Assembly (NCBI GenBank): GCA_016715865.1
Contig: JADJXM010000014.1
Coordinates: 1-64,000, forward strand
Length of the DNA: 64,000 nt
From: Acidobacteriota bacterium
GTDB lineage: Bacteria; Acidobacteriota; Blastocatellia; RBC074
Reading direction: 5' to 3'
Notes under the pieces: generated by a model
What the model was told of the DNA's origin: nothing
What the model saw: only the letters and a program-made list of their open reading frames with translations
The model's database searches: none
Shown here: positions 1 through 9,961 of the stretch, piece by piece
Numbering within the stretch: the first letter of the stretch is position 1
Layout of the letters: every line of letters starts with the position of its first letter
Program-made: the position numbers and the translations under genes

Positions 1-1247
1 CCAATTTCAAGACGCCGGGAGATCTTGCCTTTTTTCACGACAAGACGAAATACCGCACAAACGCAAAACCTCATCCCGGCCCGGTCGAGCTGCGCGCAGC
101 GGTCGACATGCTCAAGGCAGCCGAACGCCCGATAATCGTTTCGAGCAACGGCGTCTTCTACAGCCGTGCATGGGATGCTTTGAAGAAACTGGCCGAGAAA
201 ACGAATATTCCTGTGGTCGAATCAGGCGCCATGAAGGGACAATTTTCCGACGCACACCCGCTCTCCGCCAACGCCTCGCCTGGCGCTCTGGCAAGCGCGG
301 ATGTGGTGCTGCTCGCAGGCCAGTATTGCATGCCGACCGTTGGCGAATTCGCATTCGGACCTGATGCCAGATACATCCGCATCGACCCGAGCCCTGAAGA
401 TATCGGGCGCAACATGCCGATCGACATCGGCATGGTCAGTTGCGAAAAGGCCGCTCTCGAAGCTCTCGCCGACGCCATGCCGGTCATGAAGCACGATGCA
501 TGGATCGCCGAGATCGCGGCCGCCCGCAGGAAATTCGAGGACGAACTCGATGGGTTTTACAAACAGGGCCTGAGTTACACCGACGCAGTCCACCCCGCAG
601 TGATTGCCAGGGAATTAGCGGAGTTCATGTATCGCGGTAAAATCCCCAAAGAGCAGACGACTTTCGTCTCCGGTGGATACGGCATCGCCAGATATGTCCG
701 GCGCTGGCTGCGCGGATACCGCCCGGGCCAGATCATGAACGGCGCCTATCAATATGGCGCCATCGGTCCGGATGTCGGGTACGCATTCGGCGTCAGCGCC
801 GCCGTTCAGAACGGGATCAGCGTTCAGGCCCCCTACAAAGGATCGCCCGTCATCTGCGTCACCGGAGATGCCGGATTCGGCTACACGGCAATGGAAGTGG
901 AAACTTTATCGAAATACCGAATGCCGGTCATTGTTATCGTATACAACAACAATGCCTGGGGCACCTGGACTGGCAACCGCAGAAACCCTGTCACATTGAG
1001 CCTGCATCTCTTCCAGGAAAATGTTCGTTATGACAAGGTGGGAGAAGCCCTCGGAGCACACGGCGAATATGTGACGAAGCCCGAGGATTTCACACCGGCC
1101 CTCGAACGATGCTACCAGATTGCTGTCAAAGAGAGCCGACCTTCGGTGATCAACTGCCAGGCCAAAAAGGAATTCTGGATCAGAGAACAGTATCCCCCGG
1201 GATTCATCGGCACCGTCGAACCCGGCTGCATGTCGTATAATCATTGA
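1..1247 (+). CDS. Thiamine-diphosphate-dependent enzyme, acetolactate synthase/2-hydroxyacyl-CoA lyase-like (5' partial)
   Basis: The reading frame is already open at the left edge (first full codon at base 3), so the true start lies outside the window and about 414 residues of the C-terminal two thirds are visible. The first visible part matches the central Rossmann-like domain of ThDP enzymes (ADVVLLAGQ, YIRIDPSPEDIGRN). The C-terminal part is the pyrophosphate-binding domain, with GDAGFGYTAMEVETL followed by VYNNNAWG, the family's GDx(~25)NN cofactor and Mg site. Such enzymes cleave or join C-C bonds next to a carbonyl. Oxalyl-CoA decarboxylase, 2-hydroxyacyl-CoA lyase and acetolactate synthase-like proteins share this plan, and the substrate cannot be told from this part. 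It is followed 6 bases later by an unknown gene, probably co-transcribed. Confidence 0.85.
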   Translation, partial: NFKTPGDLAFFHDKTKYRTNAKPHPGPVELRAAVDMLKAAERPIIVSSNGVFYSRAWDALKKLAEKTNIPVVESGAMKGQFSDAHPLSANASPGALASADVVLLAGQYCMPTVGEFAFGPDARYIRIDPSPEDIGRNMPIDIGMVSCEKAALEALADAMPVMKHDAWIAEIAAARRKFEDELDGFYKQGLSYTDAVHPAVIARELAEFMYRGKIPKEQTTFVSGGYGIARYVRRWLRGYRPGQIMNGAYQYGAIGPDVGYAFGVSAAVQNGISVQAPYKGSPVICVTGDAGFGYTAMEVETLSKYRMPVIVIVYNNNAWGTWTGNRRNPVTLSLHLFQENVRYDKVGEALGAHGEYVTKPEDFTPALERCYQIAVKESRPSVINCQAKKEFWIREQYPPGFIGTVEPGCMSYNH

Positions 1248-1253
1248 ACGGGA

Positions 1254-1715
1254 ATGGCCAGGAATTCGCTGAAAACAGTCAGGGAAAATCTTCAGGCATA
1301 CGCTGACCGCGGCATTTTTCGCGGGTTCAGCGAAGTCTCCGGAGGTCGTTTTCGATTCATCTGGATTATGCAGCATGAGATGGAATTGATGGTCGATACG
1401 ACAGGACCTGCCCTTCGATTTAAAAACCTGCTTCCCGGAGTGCCCGCAAAATCGAGAATGTATTCGGAACTCAGGAAGTACATCGAGCAAAGGCATGACC
1501 CGGCATTGCCCGAACACAGACGAATCGATCGAAGGATGGCCGAGGCTCGTTGCCACAACCGCAGTGGTTGTGTCTCGATCTCATTGCAGGTCAGAAAGAA
1601 CCAATATGCATATGGAGTCAACCGGATCGTAAACCTGGTGCACGAATTATTCGTGCATCTGCGGGAAGCTTATCCCGATTATTTATTGGAGAATTTCGAT
1701 GTACCTGAGGATTAA
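1254..1715 (+). CDS. Conserved-looking hypothetical protein, 153 aa
   Basis: I do not recognise this family. It starts 6 bases after the ThDP enzyme stop, behind a purine-rich AACGGGA, and overlaps the cytochrome c gene by 17 bases, so it sits inside a tight three-gene unit. The protein is basic, without signal peptide or membrane segment. It has an internal aromatic stretch (GGRFRFIWIMQHEMEL) and a C-terminal amphipathic helix with RIVNLVHELFVHLREAYP, and it ends acidic. Two cysteines near residue 105 (RCHNRSGC) are the only obvious potential ligand pair. Codon use resembles the neighbours and the overlap with the next gene supports real coding. Function unknown. Confidence 0.65.
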   Translation: MARNSLKTVRENLQAYADRGIFRGFSEVSGGRFRFIWIMQHEMELMVDTTGPALRFKNLLPGVPAKSRMYSELRKYIEQRHDPALPEHRRIDRRMAEARCHNRSGCVSISLQVRKNQYAYGVNRIVNLVHELFVHLREAYPDYLLENFDVPED

Positions 1716-2136
1716 CGTGAAATCCGGCTTGTTCATCTGCGCAGCATTGATCGCGTCTTTGAGCTGGTTGACGGGAACTGCTCCTGCCCGGGCGAAATTA
1801 CAGGAAAGCAGGAAGGAAGCGCGGAAGTTAAAAAACCCTGTGCCGGTCAGTGCCGAGACGGTCGAAGCCGGAAAGAAGCTCTACCAGCGGCACTGTGCCT
1901 CATGCCACGGACCCCATGCGAAAGGAGATGGCGGCATGGCTCTGTCGGGCGGCACCCCATCGGATCTGACAGATGATGTCTGGGATTACGGCTCAACCGA
2001 CGGTGAGATTTTTATCGCCATCCGCGACGGTGTATCGAGCGACATGCTGGGCTATAAAGAGAAAATGGAAGAGAAGCAGATCTGGCAAATAATCAATTAT
2101 CTTCGGGATCTGGGGCCTGAATCGAAAACCAGATGA
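1699..2136 (+). CDS. Secreted monoheme cytochrome c
   Basis: A 145-residue exported class I cytochrome c. Residues 7-32 form a signal peptide (KSGLFICAALIASLSWL, then APARA). The heme-attachment motif CASCH spans residues 66-70. The Met at about residue 116 in SSDMLGY lies where the distal ligand is expected, and the C-terminal helix (QIWQIINYLRDL) has the typical cytochrome c form. Length and spacing fit the small periplasmic cytochromes that accept electrons from dehydrogenases or pass them to oxidases. It overlaps the unknown gene upstream and follows a ThDP enzyme, so it may receive electrons from a linked oxidation, which is inference only. Confidence 0.9.
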   Translation: MYLRINVKSGLFICAALIASLSWLTGTAPARAKLQESRKEARKLKNPVPVSAETVEAGKKLYQRHCASCHGPHAKGDGGMALSGGTPSDLTDDVWDYGSTDGEIFIAIRDGVSSDMLGYKEKMEEKQIWQIINYLRDLGPESKTR

Positions 2137-2157
2137 TATTTACGCTAAGATTGGCTT

Positions 2158-2811
2158 ATGAGTAATGAGAGATCAGCAAAAAAGAGGGTCAGGCCACCGA
2201 TCCTCGATGATCCGGGGCGCCTGGGTGAAATTTATCGTGTCGCCGCACAGATTATCTGTGAAAAGGGATACGACGCGACCTCGATGAACGACATCGCCGA
2301 AGCCGTTGGAATCACCAAGGCCGGCATCTATCATCACATCAACGGCAAACAGGACCTGCTCTTCCAGATCATCACCTACGGGATGGATGAGCTGGATGAA
2401 AAAGTCATCACACCAGCCAGAGCCATTCCTGATCCTGAAACCAGACTGCGAAGCATCATCTCAAGCCACGTCCGGTTGATCACCAGCCGCAGCACGCCCC
2501 AGGGGAATAACCCGGTGACGATTGTCGTGGACGAGGTTGCAGGGTTGACGCCCACCCATCGACGTATAATCGATCAACGGAAGCGCGCTTATGTTGATCT
2601 TGTCAGGGAAACACTGAAACTGCTGAAGAACGAGGGCAAATTACAGGATATCGACGAGACAGCCGCGGCCTTCAGCCTGCTTGGAATGATCCTGTGGCTT
2701 TCGCGGTGGTACAATCCAAAAGGTCATCTCAGCTCGGAAGGAGTCGCGGAAGAGATCACCAAACTCGCACTCAACGGGTTGGTGCGTTCGCCGACCACAC
2801 CTCAGCGGTAA
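2158..2811 (+). CDS. TetR/AcrR-family transcriptional regulator
   Basis: A 217-residue one-component repressor. The N-terminal three-helix DNA-binding domain is typical, with helix-turn-helix NDIAEAVGITKAGIYHH at residues 44-60 followed by KQDLLFQII. The rest is an all-helical ligand-binding and dimerisation domain with no membrane segment. It starts 21 bases after the cytochrome c stop on the same strand, so it may close that operon and regulate it. Members with this form (DPGRLGEIYRVAAQIICEKGY) often control fatty-acid or xenobiotic degradation genes, but the ligand is unknown here. It is convergent with cofE, leaving a 16-base gap. Confidence 0.92.
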   Translation: MSNERSAKKRVRPPILDDPGRLGEIYRVAAQIICEKGYDATSMNDIAEAVGITKAGIYHHINGKQDLLFQIITYGMDELDEKVITPARAIPDPETRLRSIISSHVRLITSRSTPQGNNPVTIVVDEVAGLTPTHRRIIDQRKRAYVDLVRETLKLLKNEGKLQDIDETAAAFSLLGMILWLSRWYNPKGHLSSEGVAEEITKLALNGLVRSPTTPQR

Positions 2812-2827
2812 TAATGTCCTGCAGAGA

Positions 2828-3583
2828 TTATCTGAAGAGGTCGCGGTCCTTCCGGCGGATGAGTTCGCGGGCGCTGCCTTCCCCGTGATCGTAATAATAA
2901 CCTCGCATAACTACGACAGGGATGCGGGAAGTCTTGCGCATCAGCAATCCTGACGATGCGGCGATCTCGTCGGCGACAGCGAGCACAGTTGATGAAAGCT
3001 CCTTACCGTGATCATCCATCTTTCCGCGCATATCCTTGAGCGACTTCATGCCTGCGACTCCGATCGCCACATTCGTCAATCCTTCACGCCACGCCCTGCC
3101 GAAAGTGTCGGTTATGATGACGGCAATATTGACATCGAGCCGCTCGGCTATCCGCGTTTTGAGCAGCAGCGCCGAATCGTCTGGGGCAACCGGCAGCAGC
3201 GCCACCCAGTCCTTTCCGACAACGTTCGATCGGTCGACTCCGGCATTCGCACAGACGAATCCGTGTTTGGTCTCAGTGATCATGACGTGGTCATCGATTC
3301 GCACGATGCTCGCCGATTCATTGAGTATGACTTCGACCAGCCGCGGGTCCCGTTTCTGCTTCGTTCCAATCTCACGCGCGAATTCCGAAGGCTTGATCGA
3401 TTCCAGATTGACCAGCCGGCCTTCCGATTTCGAGACGATCTTTTGCGCTACTACCAGAATATCGCCGTCGGCAAATTCAAACTTCATGGCATCGGCCGCG
3501 CGAGTGATCATCGAAACAACGTCATCGCCGGGCCGAACCTCGGGTATTCCCCGAATCGCAAACAGTTGAACTATGGAACTCAA
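2828..3583 (-). CDS. cofE: Coenzyme F420-0:L-glutamate ligase
   Basis: A 251-residue protein matching the CofE family, which adds glutamate residues to F420-0 in a GTP- and metal-dependent manner. Recognisable parts are the N-terminal GDDVVSMI, DILVVAQKIVSKSEG (about residues 41-55), KRDPRLVEVILNES, HGFVCANAGVDRSN (about 108-121) and the metal/GTP region IITDTFGRAWREGLTNVAIG. The length equals stand-alone CofE; the FMN-binding C-terminal extension of the bacterial FbiB type is absent. No other F420 gene (cofC, cofD, cofG/H) lies in the window. It converges on the TetR gene and diverges from the TPR gene. F420 genes occur in Actinobacteria, Chloroflexi, some Acidobacteriota and others, so this alone does not fix the phylum. 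Confidence 0.93.
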   Translation of the reverse strand: MSSIVQLFAIRGIPEVRPGDDVVSMITRAADAMKFEFADGDILVVAQKIVSKSEGRLVNLESIKPSEFAREIGTKQKRDPRLVEVILNESASIVRIDDHVMITETKHGFVCANAGVDRSNVVGKDWVALLPVAPDDSALLLKTRIAERLDVNIAVIITDTFGRAWREGLTNVAIGVAGMKSLKDMRGKMDDHGKELSSTVLAVADEIAASSGLLMRKTSRIPVVVMRGYYYDHGEGSARELIRRKDRDLFR

Positions 3584-3714
3584 ACTCAGTCACTCCCGCA
3601 TAAAAGATGGATGATAAATCGAACGTATCCTACCTTCTATTTTCCCTGATTGACAAGCAATGCTTGCGATGTCGATGGACGGATGCATAGAATTCATTCA
3701 CAGGAGGAACCACG

Positions 3715-4590
<876 letters not shown>

Positions 4591-4602
<12 letters not shown>

Positions 4603-4977
4603 AAAAAGCGCCCACGCAATAAGTACTCTGCAAACTAAATTTTCGGGCATTTAACTTCGGAAGAAATTAATCGCAAAGACCACAAAGGGGCAAAGAATTA
4701 ATCGCAGAGGCCGCAAAGGAGCAAAGATTTTTGGTGATATGAATATCCGGATTATTGCCCATTGGATATAATTCGAACACTGATCTTCCCTGTATATCTT
4801 TACCCCATTGGGGCCTTTGAGAGTAAATGCTTTTTTTACGACACCCCAAAAAAAAAAAACCGTAACTCACTTTGCGCATCTTCGCGGCCTTTGCGATTAA
4901 CTTTTTCCCAGTCTTGAATACAAGAAAATTTAGTTTCCAGAGTACTTATTGCGTGGGCACTTTTTTTACTTTCTACT
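4591..4977. repeat. Palindromic MITE-like element, copy 1, with heptamer arms
   Basis: Fills the gap between the convergent TPR and peroxiredoxin-like genes. The outer 53 bases at each end (4591-4643 and 4925-4977) are inverted repeats with about two mismatches. They start in GTAGAAAGTAAAAAAAG heptamer-like sequence and run through CGCCCACGCAATAAG to CAAACTAAATTTT. Inside, a second inverted arrangement is made of CGCAAAG(G/A)CCGCAAAG-type blocks on the left and GCGGCCTTTGCGATT on the right. The core (4628-4940) recurs at 18694-18967. No coding potential is evident. It could form a large cruciform or RNA hairpin and act as a bidirectional terminator. Confidence 0.85.
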
Positions 4978-4979
4978 TT

Positions 4980-5478
4980 TTACTTACTACTGGCCATTTC
5001 GACGTAATCCGGGCGATCGGCGGGAGTATCGTGACGGAATTCGCGCAGTATTTTCCCCTTGTAAATCAGAAATACTCCCGGCATCTGAAACCCGTCACCA
5101 ACCCACATTCCAATACCATGACCAGCCTTGATGGCTGACTCATAGCCGCGTTTCCAGACCTTCAAATTGAAGATCTCTCCGACTGTCCCCCGCCCGAGCC
5201 GGAAACTTTTATAGACTTCGGCCTTCGGATCACTGATCAGAGCAACATCATCCAGCCCGTATTTCGAGAAAAAAGCTTCACCCTGTTCTTCACTGCCCAT
5301 GTGGACAAACGCCAACTGCGTTCCGGTCGCTTCTATGGTCCGGCGAAGTTCAGAGACTTCCGCCAGCGCCTCGCGACAGAACGTTCAGCCATAATGACGC
5401 AGAAAGATCACAAGCACAGGACTTGCATCAGACATCTGACGGAGGCTTACTCCCTTTTGCGTCCTGATCGAATTCCAG

Positions 5479-5492
<14 letters not shown>
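4980..5492 (-). CDS. Peroxiredoxin-like (AhpC-TSA_2) thiol oxidoreductase, probable selenoprotein with in-frame TGA
   Basis: Read through one TGA (bases 5387-5385, codon 36), this is a 170-residue thioredoxin-fold protein. The N-terminal part ends in VLVIFLRHYG, then TGA, then TFCREAL. Cysteine homologues of the AhpC/TSA-like family have C at this place (FLRHxGCxFCRE), so the gene would encode UxxC in place of CxxC. After the TGA the protein continues in frame for 134 residues with family motifs GDGFQMPGVFLI and ADRPDY. The ATG at 5492 is fixed by a 14-base overlap with the ctaA stop (ATGGAATCCGTTAA) and by a GAGGGGTG ribosome site. A weak hairpin follows the TGA. No selA, selB or selC is in the window. 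The alternative is a nonsense mutation in a Cys codon. Confidence 0.8.
5342..5364 (-). promoter_or_regulatory. Candidate bacterial SECIS-like stem-loop downstream of the TGA
   Basis: On the minus strand, 20 bases after the TGA, GGCGGAAGT and ACTTCGCC pair (one bulged G) around the six-base loop CTCTGA. The apical loop begins about 30 bases after the TGA, inside the range known for bacterial SECIS elements. The loop lacks the G usually seen in its first two positions, so the match is incomplete. Confidence 0.35.
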
Positions 5493-6426
<934 letters not shown>

Positions 6427-6438
6427 TCCATATCCCGG

Positions 6439-6872
<434 letters not shown>

Positions 6873-7052
6873 GTCCTCTTCTCCCTGCTCGATTTAACTT
6901 CTTCTAATCTATTATTCTTCTAACTCCTCGATTGATGATGCCAGGCGGCAATTAATTCATTTGATTTAAATCATATTATTACAGCAATCATTTGCAATTC
7001 GATCACGTTTTTTAGTTTCTTCTATCATTATTCAGTCGATATTGGCGCAATA

Positions 7053-7811
7053 TCACCGTGCATTGACACTGCCCAAGCCTCCGTCGACACCCAGGACCTG
7101 TCCCGTCACCCATCCCTGGGCCGGATCCATCAACCAGGCAATAGCTGAAGCCACCTCTTCCGGCTCTCCGATGCGTCCCAGAGCGTGCATGGCAATAGAC
7201 CCCTTGAGCGATGACTCATTTCCGGTAATGCGAGAGGTCAATGGCGTCCGCACAAGACCCGGCGCCACACAATTTACACGAATACCGCGACTCCCGTATG
7301 TAGCCGCTGCCGAGAGCGCCAAGCCGATAATTCCGGCCTTCGCCGCAGCAATCGCTTCGTGATTGGCCAGCCCTTTGCGGGCAGCTGCTGACGATACGAG
7401 AACGATCGATCCGCCAGTCTGCATCATTGCTATGCTCGCCGCCCGGACGACAGCAAATGCGCTTCCCAGATTTACCGTGATCGTCGACGACCACTCCGCT
7501 TCTGTCGTCAGATGAGCCGGCTTGAGCAGCAAGGAGCCCACGCAATTAGCAACTCCATCAACCCTGCCGAACTTTTCTACTGCTCGATCCATGCACGCTG
7601 CAACCGCATCGACCTGTGTTGCATCCAGTACGAAATGTTCGGCTCCGAAATCTCCTGCCAGATCATTCAACCGATCCTCACTTCGCCCGGCCAGCATCAA
7701 ATGCGCCCCGCTACTGCTCAAGCTTCTGCTCAGGGCAGCACCAATACCACCTGTAGCTCCAAAGATGACATAAACTGGCGCTTTTTCTGTATCCATTCTT
7801 ACTGACTCCAT
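7053..7811 (-). CDS. Short-chain dehydrogenase/reductase-like protein lacking the catalytic Tyr
   Basis: A 252-residue Rossmann protein of the SDR superfamily. The nucleotide-binding motif FGATGGIGAALSRS is near the N-terminus (about residues 18-31). NCVG stands in place of the usual NNAG, followed by GSIVLVSSAAARKG (catalytic Ser region) and GIRVNCVAPGLVRTPL. The active-site YxxxK is not intact: the sequence is NHEAIAAAKAG, with Ile where Tyr is expected four residues before Lys. A recognised SDR subgroup carries the same NHEAIAAAKAG form, so it is unlikely to be a sequencing error, but activity is uncertain. It lies between the 87-residue gene and the fasciclin gene, all on the minus strand, without tight coupling. 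Confidence 0.85.
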   Translation of the reverse strand: MESVRMDTEKAPVYVIFGATGGIGAALSRSLSSSGAHLMLAGRSEDRLNDLAGDFGAEHFVLDATQVDAVAACMDRAVEKFGRVDGVANCVGSLLLKPAHLTTEAEWSSTITVNLGSAFAVVRAASIAMMQTGGSIVLVSSAAARKGLANHEAIAAAKAGIIGLALSAAATYGSRGIRVNCVAPGLVRTPLTSRITGNESSLKGSIAMHALGRIGEPEEVASAIAWLMDPAQGWVTGQVLGVDGGLGSVNAR

Positions 7812-7840
7812 TTTTTCTTCGTCGGTTTCTGATTTTATGT

Positions 7841-7875
7841 AAAAAAAGCGGCTGAAGGGTTTAACCTGCAGCCGC
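7841..7875 (-). terminator. Rho-independent terminator of the fasciclin gene
   Basis: On the minus strand GCGGCTG pairs with CAGCCGC (7-bp stem, 14-base loop), followed directly by seven T. It lies about 40 bases after the fasciclin stop, so it should separate this gene from the SDR gene downstream. Confidence 0.8.
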
Positions 7876-7913
7876 CCGAAGCTCGAAGTAATAAAGACTG
7901 TAAACAGTTCAAT

Positions 7914-8426
7914 TTACTTGGGAATGATAACGGTGTCGATGACGTGAATGACGCCATTCGAGCAGGCAATATCGGTCTTGACCACATTCGCGTTATCAAC
8001 CATCACTTTGCCGCCTTTAACGGTGATGCTAACCGAAGAACCCTCAACGGTTTTGGCGCTCTTGCCATTCAGTTTGACTACATCCTTGGCCATAACGTTA
8101 CCGGAGACAACGTGATAGGTCAGAATCCTGGTCAGTTTCGCCTTGTCCTTCAGCAGCGCCTCGACGGTGCCGGCGGGAAGCTTGGCGAAAGCCTCATCGG
8201 TCGGAGCGAATACGGTGAAAGGTCCATCACCCTTCAAAGTTTCAACCAGACCGGCAGCCTTGACCGCAGCAACCAGTGTATTGAAACTTCCGGCCGCAAC
8301 CGCAGTGTCAACGATATCCTTGCCTTCTTTCTTGCTGCTGTTGTCCGCACTCGCCGACATCGATGCAACACCAATAATGCATACTGCCGCCAGAATAAAC
8401 GCCGTGAATTTAGCTTTCATGCTCAA
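7914..8426 (-). CDS. Secreted fasciclin (FAS1) domain protein
   Basis: A 170-residue exported protein consisting of a signal peptide (about residues 5-28, FTAFILAAVCIIGVASMSASA) and a single FAS1 domain. Domain marks are DIVDTAVAAGSFNTLVAAV, GPFTVFAPTDEAFAKLP (the H1 box), LTYHVVSGNV and, at the end, SNGVIHVIDTVIIPK (the H2 box). FAS1 domains bind polysaccharide or proteins in cell-surface adhesion, and small bacterial members are secreted. It has its own promoter region shared with the divergent SRPBCC gene and its own terminator, so it is probably monocistronic. Confidence 0.93.
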   Translation of the reverse strand: MSMKAKFTAFILAAVCIIGVASMSASADNSSKKEGKDIVDTAVAAGSFNTLVAAVKAAGLVETLKGDGPFTVFAPTDEAFAKLPAGTVEALLKDKAKLTRILTYHVVSGNVMAKDVVKLNGKSAKTVEGSSVSITVKGGKVMVDNANVVKTDIACSNGVIHVIDTVIIPK

Positions 8427-8501
8427 TGTACCTTCCTCCTAATTAATTGTATATCCTGCTACCTGACCAGGAGCTTTCCTGGCTCTTTCCCCAACAATGT
8501 A

Positions 8502-8531
8502 AGACTAATCGATTCGCCTAGCTATTGTCAA
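8502..8531 (-). promoter_or_regulatory. Possible promoter of the fasciclin gene
   Basis: On the minus strand TTGACA (8531-8526) is followed after 18 bases by TAGTCT (8507-8502), about 75 bases before the fasciclin start. The -35 is perfect; the -10 is weak. Confidence 0.4.
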
Positions 8532-8593
8532 GATATTAATCAGACAAAATCTTGTCAAAAATCTGGCATTTCCATTTCAAAGCCTTCTATATA

Positions 8594-8622
8594 TTGACAA
8601 AATCTGGACAGAGCCTTACATT
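8594..8622 (+). promoter_or_regulatory. Sigma70-type promoter of the SRPBCC gene
   Basis: TTGACA-N17-TACATT, ending 25 bases before the ATG of the SRPBCC gene. The -35 hexamer is perfect and the spacing is optimal. It lies in the divergent 222-base region shared with the fasciclin gene. Confidence 0.6.
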
Positions 8623-8647
8623 TGAGACTCGATAGTGGGGGAAACAT

Positions 8648-9103
8648 ATGAAAAAGCAACGATTTACAAAGCAGACAGAGATTAAGGCGCCGGTTGAGGT
8701 TGTTTTTGCCTGGCATGAGCAACCGGGAGCAGTGGATAAACTGACGCCACCCTGGGAGAGAGTGGAAGTATTGGAACGCCCTGAGAGCCTTAAGCCGGGG
8801 ACACGTGTAGTTTTCAAGGTTTTCACGGGGCCGATTTCAAAGCTCTGGGTGGCTGAACATACTGAATTCGACCCGCCGCGTGAGTTCGCAGATACTCAGA
8901 TTACGGGGCCATTCGCATACTGGCATCACAGGCACAGGTTCGAGCCGACTCCGATCGGAACGACATTAATGATAGATGATATCGAATATGCCGTACCCGG
9001 CGGTTGGATCGGTGAACTGTTCGGGGGAGGTTTTGTCCGCGCAAAATTGAAGAAGATGTTCGACTATCGCCATCAGGTGGTGAAGAATAGTCTGGAAAAG
9101 TAA
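8648..9103 (+). CDS. SRPBCC (START-like) family protein
   Basis: A 151-residue cytosolic protein of the SRPBCC/polyketide cyclase-like fold, a deep hydrophobic pocket that binds lipids or aromatics. The N-terminus FTKQTEIKAPVEVVFAWHEQ is the usual first strand and helix of this fold. The middle has TGPFAYWHHRHRFEP and GTTLMIDDIEYAVPGG, and the C-terminus is the long helix AKLKKMFDYRHQVVKNSL. The same layout is seen in bacterial proteins annotated as SRPBCC or cell-division-inhibitor-like (the domain often fused to SulA-like sugar epimerases). It is preceded by a good promoter and followed after 25 bases by the ABC ATPase, with which it may be co-transcribed. Ligand unknown. Confidence 0.8.
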   Translation: MKKQRFTKQTEIKAPVEVVFAWHEQPGAVDKLTPPWERVEVLERPESLKPGTRVVFKVFTGPISKLWVAEHTEFDPPREFADTQITGPFAYWHHRHRFEPTPIGTTLMIDDIEYAVPGGWIGELFGGGFVRAKLKKMFDYRHQVVKNSLEK

Positions 9104-9128
9104 ATGTCAGCCTCTGTGGAGAGAGACA

Positions 9129-9818
9129 GTGAATCAACAATCGAATAAATCAGATTCTATGGTCCTTTCGGTCGAAAATGTGAGGAAGATTTACAACGGC
9201 GGAGAGACTCCGGTTGAAGCAGTTCGAGGGGTATCGTTGGACATGCCGGCAGGAGATTTCGTCGCCCTCATGGGGCCATCAGGTTGCGGGAAATCCACTT
9301 TATTGCATCTCTGCGGAGCAATGGATCGACCGACATCCGGCCGCGTGCTGATTGATCATATCGATATCAGCCAACTGAATGACGATCGCCTGACGGCATT
9401 CAGGCGACGGCAGATAGGATTCGTTTTTCAGTTCTTCAACCTGCTGCCGACGCTGACCGTTATCGAAAATATCTCATTGCCTCTGTCGCTGGACGGAAAA
9501 AATGCCGATGCGGCTGAAGATAGTGCAAGGAATCTGGCCGAGCGAGTCGGTCTGAGCCATCGACTGGGCCATTACCCTCAGCAATTATCCGGCGGAGAGA
9601 TGCAGCGCGCAGCAATCGCCCGCGCCGCCGTTCACAAGCCTGCATTGCTGATCACGGATGAACCAACGGGCAACCTCGATTCGGAAAACGGCGCACTTGT
9701 ATTGCGGCTTCTGTGCGAACTGAATCAGGAACTTGGAATCACTATTCTCATGGCGACGCACAGCGAGGAGACCGCCACCAGGGCAAAGAGGATCGTGCGA
9801 ATGCGGGATGGGAGGGTG

Positions 9819-9830
<12 letters not shown>
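9129..9830 (+). CDS. ABC transporter ATP-binding protein (LolD/MacB/AttE-like)
   Basis: A 233-residue ATPase subunit. All motifs are present: Walker A GPSGCGKST (residues 49-57), Q-loop FVFQFFNLLPTLT, signature LSGGEMQRAAIARA, Walker B LLITDEPTGNLDS, and the switch His in MATHSEE. It is of the type that drives FtsX-fold permeases, which act as mechanotransmitters and do not carry solute across the membrane. The start is a GTG at 9129; an ATG at 9159 is also possible. The last residues (SKK) and the TAG stop are encoded by the left arm of the heptamer repeat 9819-9956, which alone separates it from its permease. It forms an AttEFGH-like operon with the next two genes. Confidence 0.93.

Positions 9831-9961
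<131 letters not shown>

Noticed and set aside
3008..3649. 213-codon plus-strand frame opposite cofE
   Set aside because: Antisense of a recognised gene; composition typical of shadow frames.
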